Counted from the first letter of the stretch, positions 35,795 through 45,734 are shown. The stretch: DNA of 64,000 bases from Megaustenia siamemsis (GCA_032433765.1 JAVIAB010000160.1:15244307-15308306); one strand, 5' to 3'. A program made the numbers and translations. The notes: generated from the sequence alone by a model not told the origin.

Positions 35795-36240
35795 TAAAAA
35801 ATTGTTCTTAAGTGTTATGTAGAGCCAGTCTTAACATATGGATGTGAATCATAGACAATAGGACAACAGACAAGAAAATCGTTGGAGGCTGTAGAAATGT
35901 GGTTTTACAGAAGAATTTTGAGAATACCTTGGACAGCTAAGAAGAGTAATGAAAACGTTCTGAAAGAGGCCAAAGCAAAAAGAGATCTAATTTCCAATAT
36001 TAGGAAGAAACAATCATCATTTTTTAGCCATGTAATGAGAAGGGAACAGCTGGAATATATTGCAACAACTGGGAAAATTGAGGGACGAAGAGACAGAGGG
36101 AAGCAAAGGGAAAAGATACCAAACATGTTAAGAGAATAACTTGGCAGAAGGTCAACAACAGAAATGATAAATAACTGTTGAGATCGAAAGTTGTGGCGAA
36201 ACATGATCACCTACGCCAGCAGGCTTGGTACGTTGATGAC
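35795..36240 (+). mobile_element. LINE family A, 3' fragment
   Basis: The plus strand encodes LTYGCES-like sequence with stops, then SLEAVEMWFYRRILRIPWTA and MRREQLEYIATTGKIEGRRD, near the 3' end. It ends close to 36240, where minisatellite-like sequence resumes. Confidence 0.8.
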
Positions 36241-36339
36241 GATGGCTATATTATATTCACGTATTTCGGGCGCTTATTTATTATATTAACTTTCATACGA
36301 CGCTTATATATTTAATTCACATTAATAGTGGGCGATTTA

Positions 36340-36485
36340 ATTCTACCGTGATGGGGACTATAGCTACCTTTTTTGTTTGGGAGATGAGATAGTAATTCGG
36401 ATGATTCCACTAGCACAGGCGGTTGAGCAATTATGAATTTTAATTCGTTTGCAGTGATACCAGTGCCTACCATAACCATAACCAT
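36340..36485 (-). repeat. Unclassified dispersed repeat, partial inverted copy 3
   Basis: The reverse of ggtatcactgcaaacgaatt and the preceding ggttatggttatggt is found here, matching the first 100-150 bp of the copies at 5755 and 25432. Confidence 0.55.
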
Positions 36486-36559
36486 ATTTAATTCACATTA
36501 ATATTGCGAGTATATATTATATTTACTGATATAGGGCGGGCGCTTACATATTATATTAT

Positions 36560-37035
36560 CTTATGTACATCAATTCTATATTATATTCACTTACATAGAT
36601 CACGTCTATATTGTATTCACTTACATTGATCACTTCTATGTTATATTCACTTATATAGATCACTTCTGTATTATATTCACTTACATAGATCACTTCCATA
36701 TTATATTCATTTACATAGATCACTTCTATATTATATTACCTTATATAGATCACGTCTATATTATATTCACTTACATAGATCACTTCTATGTTATATTCAC
36801 TTATATAGATCACTTCAATATTATATTCACTTACATAGATCACTTCCATATTATATTCATTTACATAGATCACTTCTATATTATATTACCTTTTATAGAT
36901 CACGTCTATATTATATTCTGATGATGATGATCATCATCATCATCATCATCATATTATATTCACTCACATAGATCACTTTTATATTATATTACCTTATATA
37001 GATCACGTCTATATTATATTCACTTACATAGAACA
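36560..37035. repeat. 30-bp minisatellite, diverged segment 4
   Basis: Units of cacttctatattatattcac followed by ttacatagat. The period and the ttatattcactt core match segments 1-3, so this is the same array with a diverged unit. It reaches within 15 nt of collagen exon 9's donor. A (GAT)n(ATC)n palindrome interrupts it at about 36919-36950. Confidence 0.85.
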
Positions 37036-37047
37036 CATATATCATAC

Positions 37048-37137
37048 CTTCAGTCCCGGGTGGACCAGGCGGCCCAGGGAGACCGTGTAACCCAATAAAT
37101 CCTTTATCTCCAGGAACTCCAGGAAAGCCCCGCTCAC
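37048..37137 (-). CDS. Collagen exon 9 of the window (10 Gly-X-Y triplets)
   Basis: 90 nt, phase 1 at both ends, with a Gly codon split at each border. The acceptor is tccatcatag and the donor is GAAG|gtatga. It encodes ten perfect triplets from GER GFP GVP to GPP GTE. The largest intron of the window (12 kb) follows in the transcript. Confidence 0.85.
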
Positions 37138-37258
37138 CTATGATGGATAGAGGATACAGTAGGCAAGAATAGTTAGAAGATAAAGTATGCAAGAATAAAT
37201 AGAAAATAAAGGAGGAAAAAATACTTAGAAGATAAGTAGGGAAGAACAGTTCGAAGAT
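37138..37258. other. Collagen intron, purine-rich
   Basis: Loosely repeated gaagataaagta motifs. The last 11 bases (agttcgaagat) are the left target duplication of the LINE that follows. Confidence 0.4.
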
Positions 37259-37410
37259 CATCGTCATGTGCCGTACCGGTTGGCGTTGACGATCATGTCT
37301 TTCCACAATCTTCTATCCACAGTGCATCGTATCAGTTCTGTTGTTGACTGTTTTCCATGCCATGACACCAGAGCTATCAAGTATTTTCTCTCTTTGTCGA
37401 CCGCGATCTC

Positions 37411-38069
37411 TCATTCCTTTAATTTGCCACTTGTAACCAAGTATTTCAACTTTCCTCTTCTCATGATGTGCCCAAAAAATGTTGATTGCTTCTTTCTGAT
37501 GTTTTTTAAGAGCTCCCTTTTTGTGTTGGCCTCTTTGAGAACTTTCTCATTGGTCTTTTTAGCTGTCCAGGGAACTTTACTTTCAACATTCTTCAGAGAA
37601 ATCCCATCTCTGTGGCCTCTAATCGTCTTTTCATTTGTTTGCCTACTGTCCATAATTCGTTTCCATAGGTCAGAATTGGTTCTATATAACACAGATGAAC
37701 TCTCTTTCTCATTTTTATTGACATAGATTTGTTGCATAAGATATTTTTCATTTTCTGAAATGCTATTTTGGCCTGAGCTATTCTGCTTTCTATTTCTGTT
37801 GTGCATCTTCCATCTGATGTTATTATTGTGCCCAAGTATTTCAAACGTTCCAATTGTTTCAGATTTGTCTTGTTTATTTTTATGCTGCATGATGGTGGTG
37901 ATTGTTTCTTCGATATAACCATTACTTCTGTTTTCTTACTATTCAGACTGAGACCTTTCTTGTTGCTTTCTTTTACTATTATATCTACCATTTCTGGTAG
38001 CTCATTCTCTGTCTCTGCTTTTAAGACGGTGACAACCACATTTCGTATTGCTGTGACCGTTGACTTCAA
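37411..38069 (-). pseudogene. LINE A C-terminal region (broken)
   Basis: Frames include NELPEMVDIIVKESNKKGLS, LKYLGTIITSDGRCTTEIES and KLKYLVTSGKLKE. The latter part needs two frame changes. It matches the 3' fragments elsewhere in the window. Confidence 0.8.
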
Positions 38070-38866
38070 TTCCTTTTTTGTCTACTATTGATCTCATAAT
38101 ACGTTCGCTGTAAAGTGAAAATAAATCCGGCGACAGAACACAGCCTTGTCTGACTCCTTGTTTTATAAGTTGAAATTGTCCTGTTTGGTTGTTAATTCGT
38201 ATAGCTGCTGTTTGTTGCCAGTACATGTTTTTTTATGATTCGCAGATCCTTGCCATCAATGTTTAATTTCTCCAGCATATTGATTATTTCCACGTGCTTT
38301 ACTTTGTCAAATGCTCTCATGTAGTCTATAAAGCACATATATAGATCTTTCTTTACCTGTATAGATCTTTCTATCAATGTTCTTAAGATGTATATTTCAT
38401 TATTGGTGCCCTTTCCTTCCACAAATCCACATTGTTCCTCACTTATTTCTGGTTTTATTTTGTTCCTTACACGTCTCATGATTATTCTTAGTAATATTTT
38501 AGTCATATGGCTCATGAGACTAATAGTGCGATGGTCTTCACAATCAGTGGCACCTGACTTCTTCGGTATGGCTACAAAGATAGATTTTAGTAGATCTTCG
38601 GGTATGTGTCCAGTGTTATATATGTCATTGAGTAATGTTGTTATGACTTGTACTCCAAGCTCTCCTAATGCATTTATCTCTTCGATTGTTATATTGTCGG
38701 GACCTGGAGCTTTGCCTCTTTTCATGTGTTGAATTGCGTCCTCCACTTCACTCTGCATTATTGGTGGTCCTGTGTCTTCATTTGAATTGTTTAATTCTGG
38801 TCTTTCATCATCGTAGAGTTGACTGATATATTCTGTCCATCTTTCCATTGTCTTCTCCTGTCCCAT
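38002..38866 (-). pseudogene. LINE A reverse transcriptase (broken)
   Basis: Two overlapping frames carry GKAPGPDNITIEEINALGE, FVAIPKKSGATDCEDHRTIS, CFIDYMRAFDKV (motif A) and QGCVLSPDLFSLY (motif B). Where other copies read LRYVDD, a small deletion near 38045 joins the flanks out of frame, so the catalytic YxDD box is lost. Confidence 0.82.
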
Positions 38867-39076
38867 TATTATATTTCATTCCTTTGATTTCACACATCCT
38901 GAAACTTTGACTTCTTTTCTTCCTGTTAATTCATTTAACTGACTGTGCATAAATTTTGAGTCTTTCTTTTGTTGTTTTTACATTTCTTCATATTTCTGTT
39001 TTAACCATCCTTCCTTTGCTTCACTGCACTTGTTTTGGATCTCTTTGTGCAATATTTTGTATGTCCGTTCTTCTTT

Positions 39077-39577
39077 CTAATGTTTTCTTCTTTCGTCCAT
39101 TATTTGTAATATTTCTTCTGTCATCCATTTCTTTTTGTTGATTCTTTTAGTCACTGGTATTACTTCTTTTGATGTTTGTTGAATCGATTGTTTGAGCATT
39201 TCCCACTGTTCCTGAATGTCCTGTATTTTCTCAATAGCATTATATCTATTTTGTACTATCGTGCTGTACTTATCACTCATCTGTTTATCTACTCTTAGCA
39301 TATCTAGTTCTAATTTTATATTTCTTGGTGATTTCTGTGCCTTCTGCAGATTTATTCTTATCTTTCCAACTACTGGCACATGGCCACCATTGCAATCTGC
39401 TCCTGGCGTTGTTTTAACAGATGTTAGCTCGTTCCTGAATATTCTCTGTACCGGTATAAAATCAATTTGATTGTGTACTTTTTTGTCTGGGCTTTGCCAT
39501 GTACATAGTCGCCTAGGGTGTTGTTTGAACAAGGTGTTACCTATAATAATTTCATGTGTCTTTGCCCAATATATCAA
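39077..39577 (-). pseudogene. LINE A endonuclease end and linker (fragment)
   Basis: 166 open codons with RRLCTWQSPDKKVHNQIDFI and a DCNGGHVPVVGKIR-like stretch, which correspond to the SDH end of LINE apurinic-type endonucleases. It is followed by a helical linker. It is separated from the RT by frame breaks near 38900-39080. Confidence 0.75.
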
Positions 39578-39926
39578 TCTATCCCCTATATCATTCGTCT
39601 CTCCAAGGCCATGCCCCCAGTGACATTTTTCACTTTAGCTGTTCCTACTTTTGCATTGAAATCCCCTGATATAATAGTTACTTCTTGGGATTTACACTGT
39701 TCCATGGTCGCCTCTCATTCTAAAAAGCGTCATTGCCTTCTTCTTCGCTACTACTTGTTGGTGTATAAGCTTGAATTATGTTGATATCCATAGGTCTACC
39801 TCTCAATTTTACTAGCAGAATTCTATCTGATGCTGGCCAAAATCCTTTCACTGTTTTGCTTCTTTCTCTAACTAACATGATGTCTACTCTTCTTTCGTGT
39901 GTGGTTCCCCCAGAGTAAACTACGTA

Positions 39927-39955
39927 GGGAGGTCAAAAAGTAATGCACACCAATT
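39927..39955 (+). repeat. Mariner terminal inverted repeat, left
   Basis: Begins gggaggtcaaaaag and matches the right end in inverted orientation over 29 bases. Confidence 0.93.
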
Positions 39956-40029
39956 TTTTTCTCTGAAACTATTCGGGCAAAATGTGTGAAATTTTCACAG
40001 ATTGTAGCTGAACATCCCCTTTACACTAC

Positions 40030-41100
40030 CTATTTTTCAACATAATCTCCGTCCAAGCGTATTGCCTTACGCCAACGCGAAACTAGGTCATGAATGCCTC
40101 GTTTGTACCAAGTTTTGTCCTGCTCGCGTAGCCATTTTTTAACTGCACGGATCACATCCTCATCATTGTCAAAGTGTGTCCCACGCAGGAATTTTTTGAG
40201 TGGTCCAAACAGATGGAAATCTGAGGGAGCCAGATCAGGGCTGTAAGGAGGATGGGGCAGTACAGTCCAACCAAATTTGTTGATTGCTTCCCGTGTTACC
40301 AGACTTGTGTGAGGGCGTGCATTGTCATGTTGAAGCAACAAATCTGCAGATGGCTTATTAGGCCGAACTCTGTGGAACCGATTTTTGAGTTTTGTCAGTG
40401 TATTGATGTAAGCTGTCGAGTTGATTGTCTCACCTCTTGTCATTACATCAACAAGAATCACACCATCAATGTCCCAGAAGACAGTGATCATCACCTTTCC
40501 GGCTGATGGAGATGTTTTGAATTTTTTTCTTTTTGGTGACTGCGGATGATGCCATTCCATTGACTGCATTTTTGTTTCAGGCTCATAATGATGTGCCCAC
40601 GTTTCGTCACCGGTAACAATTTTTGACAAAAACATTTCTCCTTCAACACCAAAACGCTCCAACAATTCAGAACAGAATGTTTTCCTTTGAACTCTGTGAT
40701 CATTTGTTAGGCACCGAGGAACCCATCGAGCGCAAATCTTTGAATATCCGAGAGTTTTAAAAATTGCGATTGCACTTCCCTTGCTGACTGTAAGCTGCAA
40801 TGCCAATTGCTGACTAGTGATACGCCTATCCTTACGAATAATGGCATCAACCCGGTTTAACATGTCTGTGCTGATAGCCGAGGCAACACGTCCAGAACGC
40901 GGTAAATCATGCAGCTCCACTCGTACACTTTCTGCAGCTTTAATTCTCTGAACCCAGCGACTAACTGTGCTCCTATCGACTGCAGAACATTTATACACTG
41001 CACACATTCGTTTATGAATGTTTGCCACAGTTTCTTTTTCCGCAACCAGAAATTCTATGACAATTCGCTGTTTGTAACGGACATTGTTGACAAGCTCCAT
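40030..41100 (-). CDS. Mariner transposase, intact (DD34D)
   Basis: 356 codons from ATG to stop. The N-terminal helix-turn-helix DNA-binding half contains STVSRWVQRIK and SQQLALQLTVSKGSA, followed by WVPRCLT. The catalytic triad is D165 (in VTGDETW), D259 (in QHDNARPH) and D294 (in YSPDLAPSDFHLF), with 34 residues between the last two, as in mariner. The usual length is about 345 residues. The enzyme cuts and pastes the element at TA. All key residues are present and no frame lesion is seen, so it could be active or recently so. Confidence 0.96.
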   Translation of the reverse strand: MELVNNVRYKQRIVIEFLVAEKETVANIHKRMCAVYKCSAVDRSTVSRWVQRIKAAESVRVELHDLPRSGRVASAISTDMLNRVDAIIRKDRRITSQQLALQLTVSKGSAIAIFKTLGYSKICARWVPRCLTNDHRVQRKTFCSELLERFGVEGEMFLSKIVTGDETWAHHYEPETKMQSMEWHHPQSPKRKKFKTSPSAGKVMITVFWDIDGVILVDVMTRGETINSTAYINTLTKLKNRFHRVRPNKPSADLLLQHDNARPHTSLVTREAINKFGWTVLPHPPYSPDLAPSDFHLFGPLKKFLRGTHFDNDEDVIRAVKKWLREQDKTWYKRGIHDLVSRWRKAIRLDGDYVEK

Positions 41101-41227
41101 TTTAACGGTTCATAGATTGCGTAATATTTATCAGAATGCTGTGCAATTTGGTACGCATAATTGGAACATGTCATATTCCAAGTGTGCAAAATTTCATATT
41201 CCTATCTTTATTATTAGCCGAGAAAAT

Positions 41228-41256
41228 AATTGGTGTGCATTACTTTTTGACCTCCC
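41228..41256 (-). repeat. Mariner terminal inverted repeat, right
   Basis: Inverse of 39927-39955, on the transposase-start side of the element. Confidence 0.93.
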
Positions 41257-41336
41257 CTCATACATTTCCACTGTCGCGTTGTAATAATCCTGCTCCTTTC
41301 CATCTCATTTCACATAGTCCCACATAGTTCGAAGAT

Positions 41337-42288
41337 AGAATAGAAAATACTAGTTATAAGATGCAGTAGAAAATAATAGATAGAAGGAGAAAAGAATTGA
41401 TAGAAGACAGTAGGAGAAAAAATTGCTAGAATAAACATGATGATAATTTAGAAAGACAAGAACAAATAGAAGATTAAGTGTAAAGAAGAAGGTAGATAGA
41501 AGTTAAAGTTGAAAGAAAGCAGAGAAGTGATAAAAGATGATGTCAAAAGAATAGAATGGAAGAGATAAAAGCAACAGTTTTTAATAGAAAATGAAACAAA
41601 AGATAATATCTTAAGTAATGAATAGGCAGAGGTTAAAGAAGAAAGAAGAAGATGGATTGTAAAAAAAAAAGAAAAGGTGGATAGAATGAATATCAAATTT
41701 TAACAAATTCTTAAACTCTTTCAGGACCCGAAAAGAAACACGTTATTTTAGGTTTTGGACCAGATTAATTTTCCTGTTTAAAAAAAAAATTCACCAAATA
41801 CGTTTTTCATTTGACTACTTCACACAATAATTTAGATAAATGTGATATGTGTTAGACATCAATGGAAAGGAAAATGAATACAGAAAATGAAAATAGCAAT
41901 ATATTTATAATATCTGGTTATTTGTAGGAATAATTATATTTTTTAAAAATATAAAATACTCAAGGGAGGTAATTTTTAATTCAAAATATTGTAATTAAAT
42001 ATAACTTTCTGTTGTGTTTTCCTTTCTAACGTCCATGTTTCTGCATCAACAGGAATATTGAGAAGATATACAATTTTGCTATTCTTAGTTTTAGCGTCCA
42101 GCCTTGCTACAGGTGAAAGAAAAATTTTAAAAATCATTTAAAGATAAATCAAAGATAAATTAAAGATAAATAAAAGATAATTTTAAGATAAATAAAAGAT
42201 AAATAAAAGATAATTTAAAGATAAATAAAAGATTATTCCAAGATTAACAAAAGTTAAATTATAGATTAATTTAAAAAAACGAATATAC
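41337..42288. other. AT-rich intron, no gene seen
   Basis: Repeated gatagaag/agaaaata words at 41337-41660 and a loose (AAGATAAAT)n at about 42135-42260. No coding or mobile element signature. Confidence 0.45.
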
Positions 42289-42390
42289 CTGGAGGACCAG
42301 GTGGTCCAACACGCCCATTTTTGCCAGGTCGACCTTGGCCTGACTGACCTGGTGGTCCCTGTAAACCTGCTGTCAAATCCTCAAGTTGTT
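42289..42390 (-). CDS. Collagen exon 8: end of NC2-like hinge and start of COL1-like block
   Basis: 102 nt, phase 1 at both ends. The acceptor is acattttccag and the donor is CCAG|gtatat. It opens with EQLEDLTAGLQ, which completes the coiled-coil hinge. It then gives GPP GQS GQ GRP GKN GRV GPP GPP. The two-residue unit GQ is an imperfection of the Gly-X-Y-Gly-X-Gly type known from FACIT COL1 domains. Confidence 0.85.
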
Positions 42391-42526
42391 CTGGAAAATG
42401 TAATAGTCAAGTGAGCTCAACAAACTTAAGTCACATGTTTTTTTTTAAACAAAGATGTGTTCTCATTGAATGCTCTTGTTTAATTTTAACATTGAAATTT
42501 TCGAAGATTAATCTGCAGCCTTATTG

Positions 42527-42800
42527 GAGCCGCTATAGCTCAGTGGTTAGTGAACTGGACTACAAAGGACAAGAGGTAGGATTCTATCACAACCGACGGT
42601 CCGGTTCACCCAGCCTTTAATGGGTACCGGATTTTTTTCCTGGGAAAGTAAAGCGGCACGGGCGTAATACCGATCACATTACCACAAAAATCATGTGCCG
42701 AAGGTCTGTAAAATTTATGGTCACTAGCACCATATTCCCTATACGCCACTTGGCGTGACGGGGTACTTTACTTTACTTTACTTTACTTTACTTTACTTTA
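42527..42800 (+). mobile_element. tRNA-derived SINE, full copy with (TTTAC)n tail
   Basis: The tRNA-like head gagccgctatagctcagtgg carries an A box, while the B box region (aggattctatc) is mutated. The body matches the SINE at 21806-22064. The tail is (ctttacttta)n at about 42765-42800. CTTATTG at 42520-42526 and 42801-42807 is the likely target duplication. Confidence 0.87.
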
Positions 42801-42807
42801 CTTATTG

Positions 42808-43044
42808 CAACCGCCGGTTTGACTCTAGAGTGATATTGTGTACATTCACGACAACTACAGTGAAGACAGGGTTTGTATTTCTCAAGTCGTTTAACACTTC
42901 GGGGTTTGTTGATGATCTGATCCGAGCCTGATCGGAGTACGTAAGGACTTGTTTAATTTGCCATAAAGATAATCCACCGATTTGGTGAGGCCCTAAGCCG
43001 CTAGTCAAATTCAACTTTGAGGCCCCTTTTAAAACATTAACACC
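42808..43044. other. No gene seen
   Basis: Intron DNA without recognisable repeats. Confidence 0.35.
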
Positions 43045-43475
43045 ATAAGGTCTCTATCATCATCAAGAAGTACCGGGCCTAGTGACGTAGGTGATCATGT
43101 CTCTCCACAACATTCGATCTCGGCAGCTATTTATCATTTCTGTTGTTGACCTTCTGCCAAGCCATTCTCTTAAGCTGTCTGTTATTTTTTCTATTTGCTT
43201 CCCTCTATCTCTTCGTCCCTCAATTTTTCCAGTTGTTACAATATATTCCAGTTGTTCTCTTCTCATTACATGGCCAAAAAATGATGATTATCTCTTCCTA
43301 ACATTGGAAATTAGCTCTTTTTTTGTTTTGACCTTTCTCAGAACCTCTTCAGTACTTTTCTTACATTCTTCTGTAAAACCACATTTCTACAACTCCAGTG
43401 ATTTTCTTGTCTGTTGTCCAATTGTCCATGATTCGCATCCGTATGTTAAGACTGGCTCTACGATTTTTACGATTG
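43045..43475 (-). mobile_element. LINE family A, 3' fragment
   Basis: The minus strand carries MRREQLEYIVTTGKIEGRRD near 43266 and STTEMINSCRDRMLWRDMI, ending in the 3' terminus ccggtacttgatgatga at 43055. It is cut at 43475 next to the GAT tract. Confidence 0.82.
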
Positions 43476-43485
43476 AACGATGAAT

Positions 43486-43762
43486 ATGATGATAAGGATG
43501 ATGAGGATGATGATGATGATAATGATGAAGATGAAGATGATGGTGATGATGATGATAAAGATGATGGTGATGATGATGATGATGATGAAGATGATGGTGA
43601 TGAAGATAATCGTGATGATGATGATAATGATGAAGATGATGGTGATGAAGATGATCGTGATGATGATGATGATGATGATGATGGTGAAGAGGATGATGAT
43701 GGTGATGAAGATGATGGTTATGATAATAATGATGATGATGATGATGACGATGATGATGATAA
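43486..43762. repeat. (GAT)n microsatellite next to a collagen splice donor
   Basis: About 280 bp of GATGAT with interspersed AAT, GGT and GAA triplets. Acidic and His/Met runs in the open frames across it are artefacts. Confidence 0.95.
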
Positions 43763-43776
43763 TGACGAGGACTTAC

Positions 43777-43831
43777 CCCTAAGAATTTTGTAGCATATTT
43801 CTCTAACCTCCGAATCAGATACACTGCGACC
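43777..43831 (-). CDS. Collagen exon 7: first half of the NC2-like trimerisation hinge
   Basis: 55 nt, phase 0 in and phase 1 out. The acceptor is ttccttgaaag and the donor is AGGG|gtaagt. It encodes GRSVSDSEVREICYKILR plus the first base of a Glu codon. It is not Gly-X-Y. I found it because exon 6 ends in phase 0 and exon 8 begins in phase 1, so an exon of length 3n+1 had to lie between them. The joined hinge has hydrophobic heptad spacing (V, I, C, I, L, L) and one Cys, as in FACIT NC2 domains that start chain trimerisation. A (GAT)n microsatellite lies about 10 nt beyond its donor. Confidence 0.8.
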
Positions 43832-44574
43832 CTTTCAAGGAAAAAAAGATTCCACTCAATTATATACACGTGCATGCAAAATCTGTAACGGACATTTTGT
43901 TCTTACATTAAACATCCGGCTGTAACTACTGCTAACTCGTGGGCTATCATCGCCATCAAGCAAATTAAAAATAAGCGGGACAAACCTAAAACAAGCCCAG
44001 AGGGTCAAATACTTGGACAAAAATATTAACATCATCCTCCCAAACCATCCAATAATCTTTCCTTCTATCCACTTCTATCTCTTCCACATTCCGTCTATCC
44101 TTTTATCCTTTTGTTATTGACAATTCCAATAAATCCTTTATCAACACATATCCCACACATACCCCACACATGACCCACATATATGGATTATTTGTTCCTA
44201 AATTATGTTAGAATATTTATTGTTTCATCTGCTTCTGTTAGAATCTTCTCACAGGAATTTGTGACCGTACACGGTACCTTCAGCATCCTTCTAAAAAAGC
44301 CTGAACAAAGAAAAAAAATACCAGACCCAGTGGCGGAATACTTCAGACGGTACAAAGGGAAGTAACTGTGTTGGGAAATATACGAAACAACATGGCTCTC
44401 TAGACGCTGGGTATTCTGTCGAACTGTGACTAGGAAATAAGGTAAAATAGAAATAGTGACCGCTTCAAAATTCATAATGAATAAAAGGACATTAGACAAG
44501 AAAACAGATAAGAAAATTGAAAATTTTCAAATATGGATTTATAGAAGAACAGGAAGAATTTGTTGAAAAGAAAG
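43832..44574. other. Intron; possible LINE remnant at about 44230-44300, no gene seen
   Basis: The minus strand at 44300 down to 44205 reads FRRMLKVPCTVTNSCEKILT followed by EADETI. This is a decayed version of the LINE C-terminal FRRxLxIPWTxxxxNExVL motif. Confidence 0.45.
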
Positions 44575-45225
44575 AAAATAAACGATCTTCTTCTTCTTCT
44601 TTCCTTCCTCATTTGCCATTCAGCGTCGAAGGGAGATATAATTTGCGGTCTTTTGTTCTGTTCGCCTCTGCTGCTGTTATGTTTCCTAGTGTTTCTAATA
44701 TTCGGTCGATCCATCTTTTTCGTGGTCGACCATTGGGTCTGGTGTTCTCGCAGTGTTTATTGAGGGCTCGCTGTGTTGTGTTTTGATCACTGCCTTGTCA
44801 CGTAGTTTATTTTATCTGTTGTTTCTTTATATATTCTATGAAGGGGGTTATTCCCAGCTTTTTTCTCAGTTCTTCATGTCTGATCTTGTCTCTCAGGCTG
44901 CTTCCTGTCATTCGTCTGACACATTTAATCTCTGTAGAGGTTATTTTTCTAATAGTTCTTGTATCTAGGGTCCATGACTGGTATTGGTAGCACAACGTTG
45001 GAATGAAGATTGTATTACACTGTGCCTGTTTTGCCTGTAAAGTTATTTCCTTGTTGGACAATAGTGGTGATAGCTGTCCAATGATTAGACAAGCTGTGAT
45101 GTATCTTGTGTCTATCTCTGCCTTTTGTGAATTGCCGTTTGTCACTAAACTTCCGAGGTATTTGAATTACTCCTCTACTTGTTTCAGTTGCCTGCCTTCT
45201 ATAGTTATGTTGATGTTTTAAACAA
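44575..45225 (-). mobile_element. LINE family C, RT C-terminal part
   Basis: The minus-strand frame at 45145-44807 gives IIGQLSPLLSNKEITLQAKQ, LCYQYQSWTLDTRTIRKIT and RHEELRKKLGITPFIEYIKK. The end reads RPNIRNTRKHNSSRGEQNKR in a shifted frame. The same segment occurs at 55075-55545 and 31388-31690. Confidence 0.8.
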
Positions 45226-45234
45226 ACGATGAAA

Positions 45235-45535
45235 TCTTAAAACAACTAAAAATGGAGAGTTGTACTAAACACAAATCTAAAAATACGAATTAGATTTTTG
45301 GGGCATGTTAAAAGACACAACAACCTACTAAATTTAATCTTGGAAGGGATAATATACGAGGTAAAAGAGGCAGACCAAGACTAACATGGACGAGTAACAG
45401 CAAAAGATGGACAAGTCAGCCTATGACAATATGCACCATCAAAGCAAGAGACAGCGTGGAATGGCGCTCCACGGTAGCCAACCTTCGATGCAGAGACGGA
45501 CTCGATGATGATGAAGAAAACAGACTTTATTTAAT
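45235..45535 (+). mobile_element. LINE C-terminal fragment, opposite orientation
   Basis: The plus strand carries RIRFLGHVKRHNNLLNLILE, then aaaagaggcagaccaagact (KRGRPR). It matches the inverse of 1-215 through the end near gaagaaaac. Confidence 0.7.
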
Positions 45536-45587
45536 GTAACATTCTTGATGTTATCGTTCATTGCTTGTCTTGCTGTCAATCACGTAC

Positions 45588-45734
45588 CGGCTGTCCTGGC
45601 ATGCCGGGCATGCCTGCTTGGCCTGTCAGTCCTCTCTGGCCAGTCGGTCCTGGAGGACCAGGTAGCCCTGGGACACCAGGCACGCCCTGAAGGCCTTGAC
45701 TTCCAGGCTTACCAACAGGACCTCGTTCTCCAGG
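45588..45734 (-). CDS. Collagen exon 6 of the window (COL2-like block)
   Basis: 147 nt, 49 codons: one Pro followed by sixteen perfect Gly-X-Y triplets, from GER GPV GKP to GMP GMP GQP. The acceptor is gaacttcacag and the donor is CCG|gtacgt. It is the longest purely helical exon in the window. The opening Pro completes the Gly-Met-Pro triplet of the previous exon. Confidence 0.85.

Larger units (their letters stand above)
39923..41260 (-). mobile_element. Mariner transposon, complete, 1338 bp
   Basis: The element is flanked by TA at 39921-39922 and 41261-41262. Its terminal inverted repeats share 29 identical bases (gggaggtcaaaaagtaatgc, then acaccaatt; 39927-39955 against 41228-41256), with a few mismatches outside and inside. 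Length, TA target and transposase type agree. It is inserted in the endonuclease part of LINE A, so it is younger than that LINE. Confidence 0.95.
37259..41325 (-). mobile_element. LINE family A, longest copy, split by a mariner
   Basis: AGTTCGAAGAT flanks the whole unit at 37248-37258 and 41326-41336. The minus strand carries the end of an endonuclease domain (MDINIIQAYTPTS), the linker region, reverse transcriptase and C-terminal region. Without the mariner it is about 2.7 kb, so its 5' end is truncated. Frameshifts and stops make it a dead copy. Confidence 0.9.

Noticed and set aside
43387..43875. Poly-His and poly-Asp frames
   Set aside because: They are translations of the (GAT)n microsatellite.
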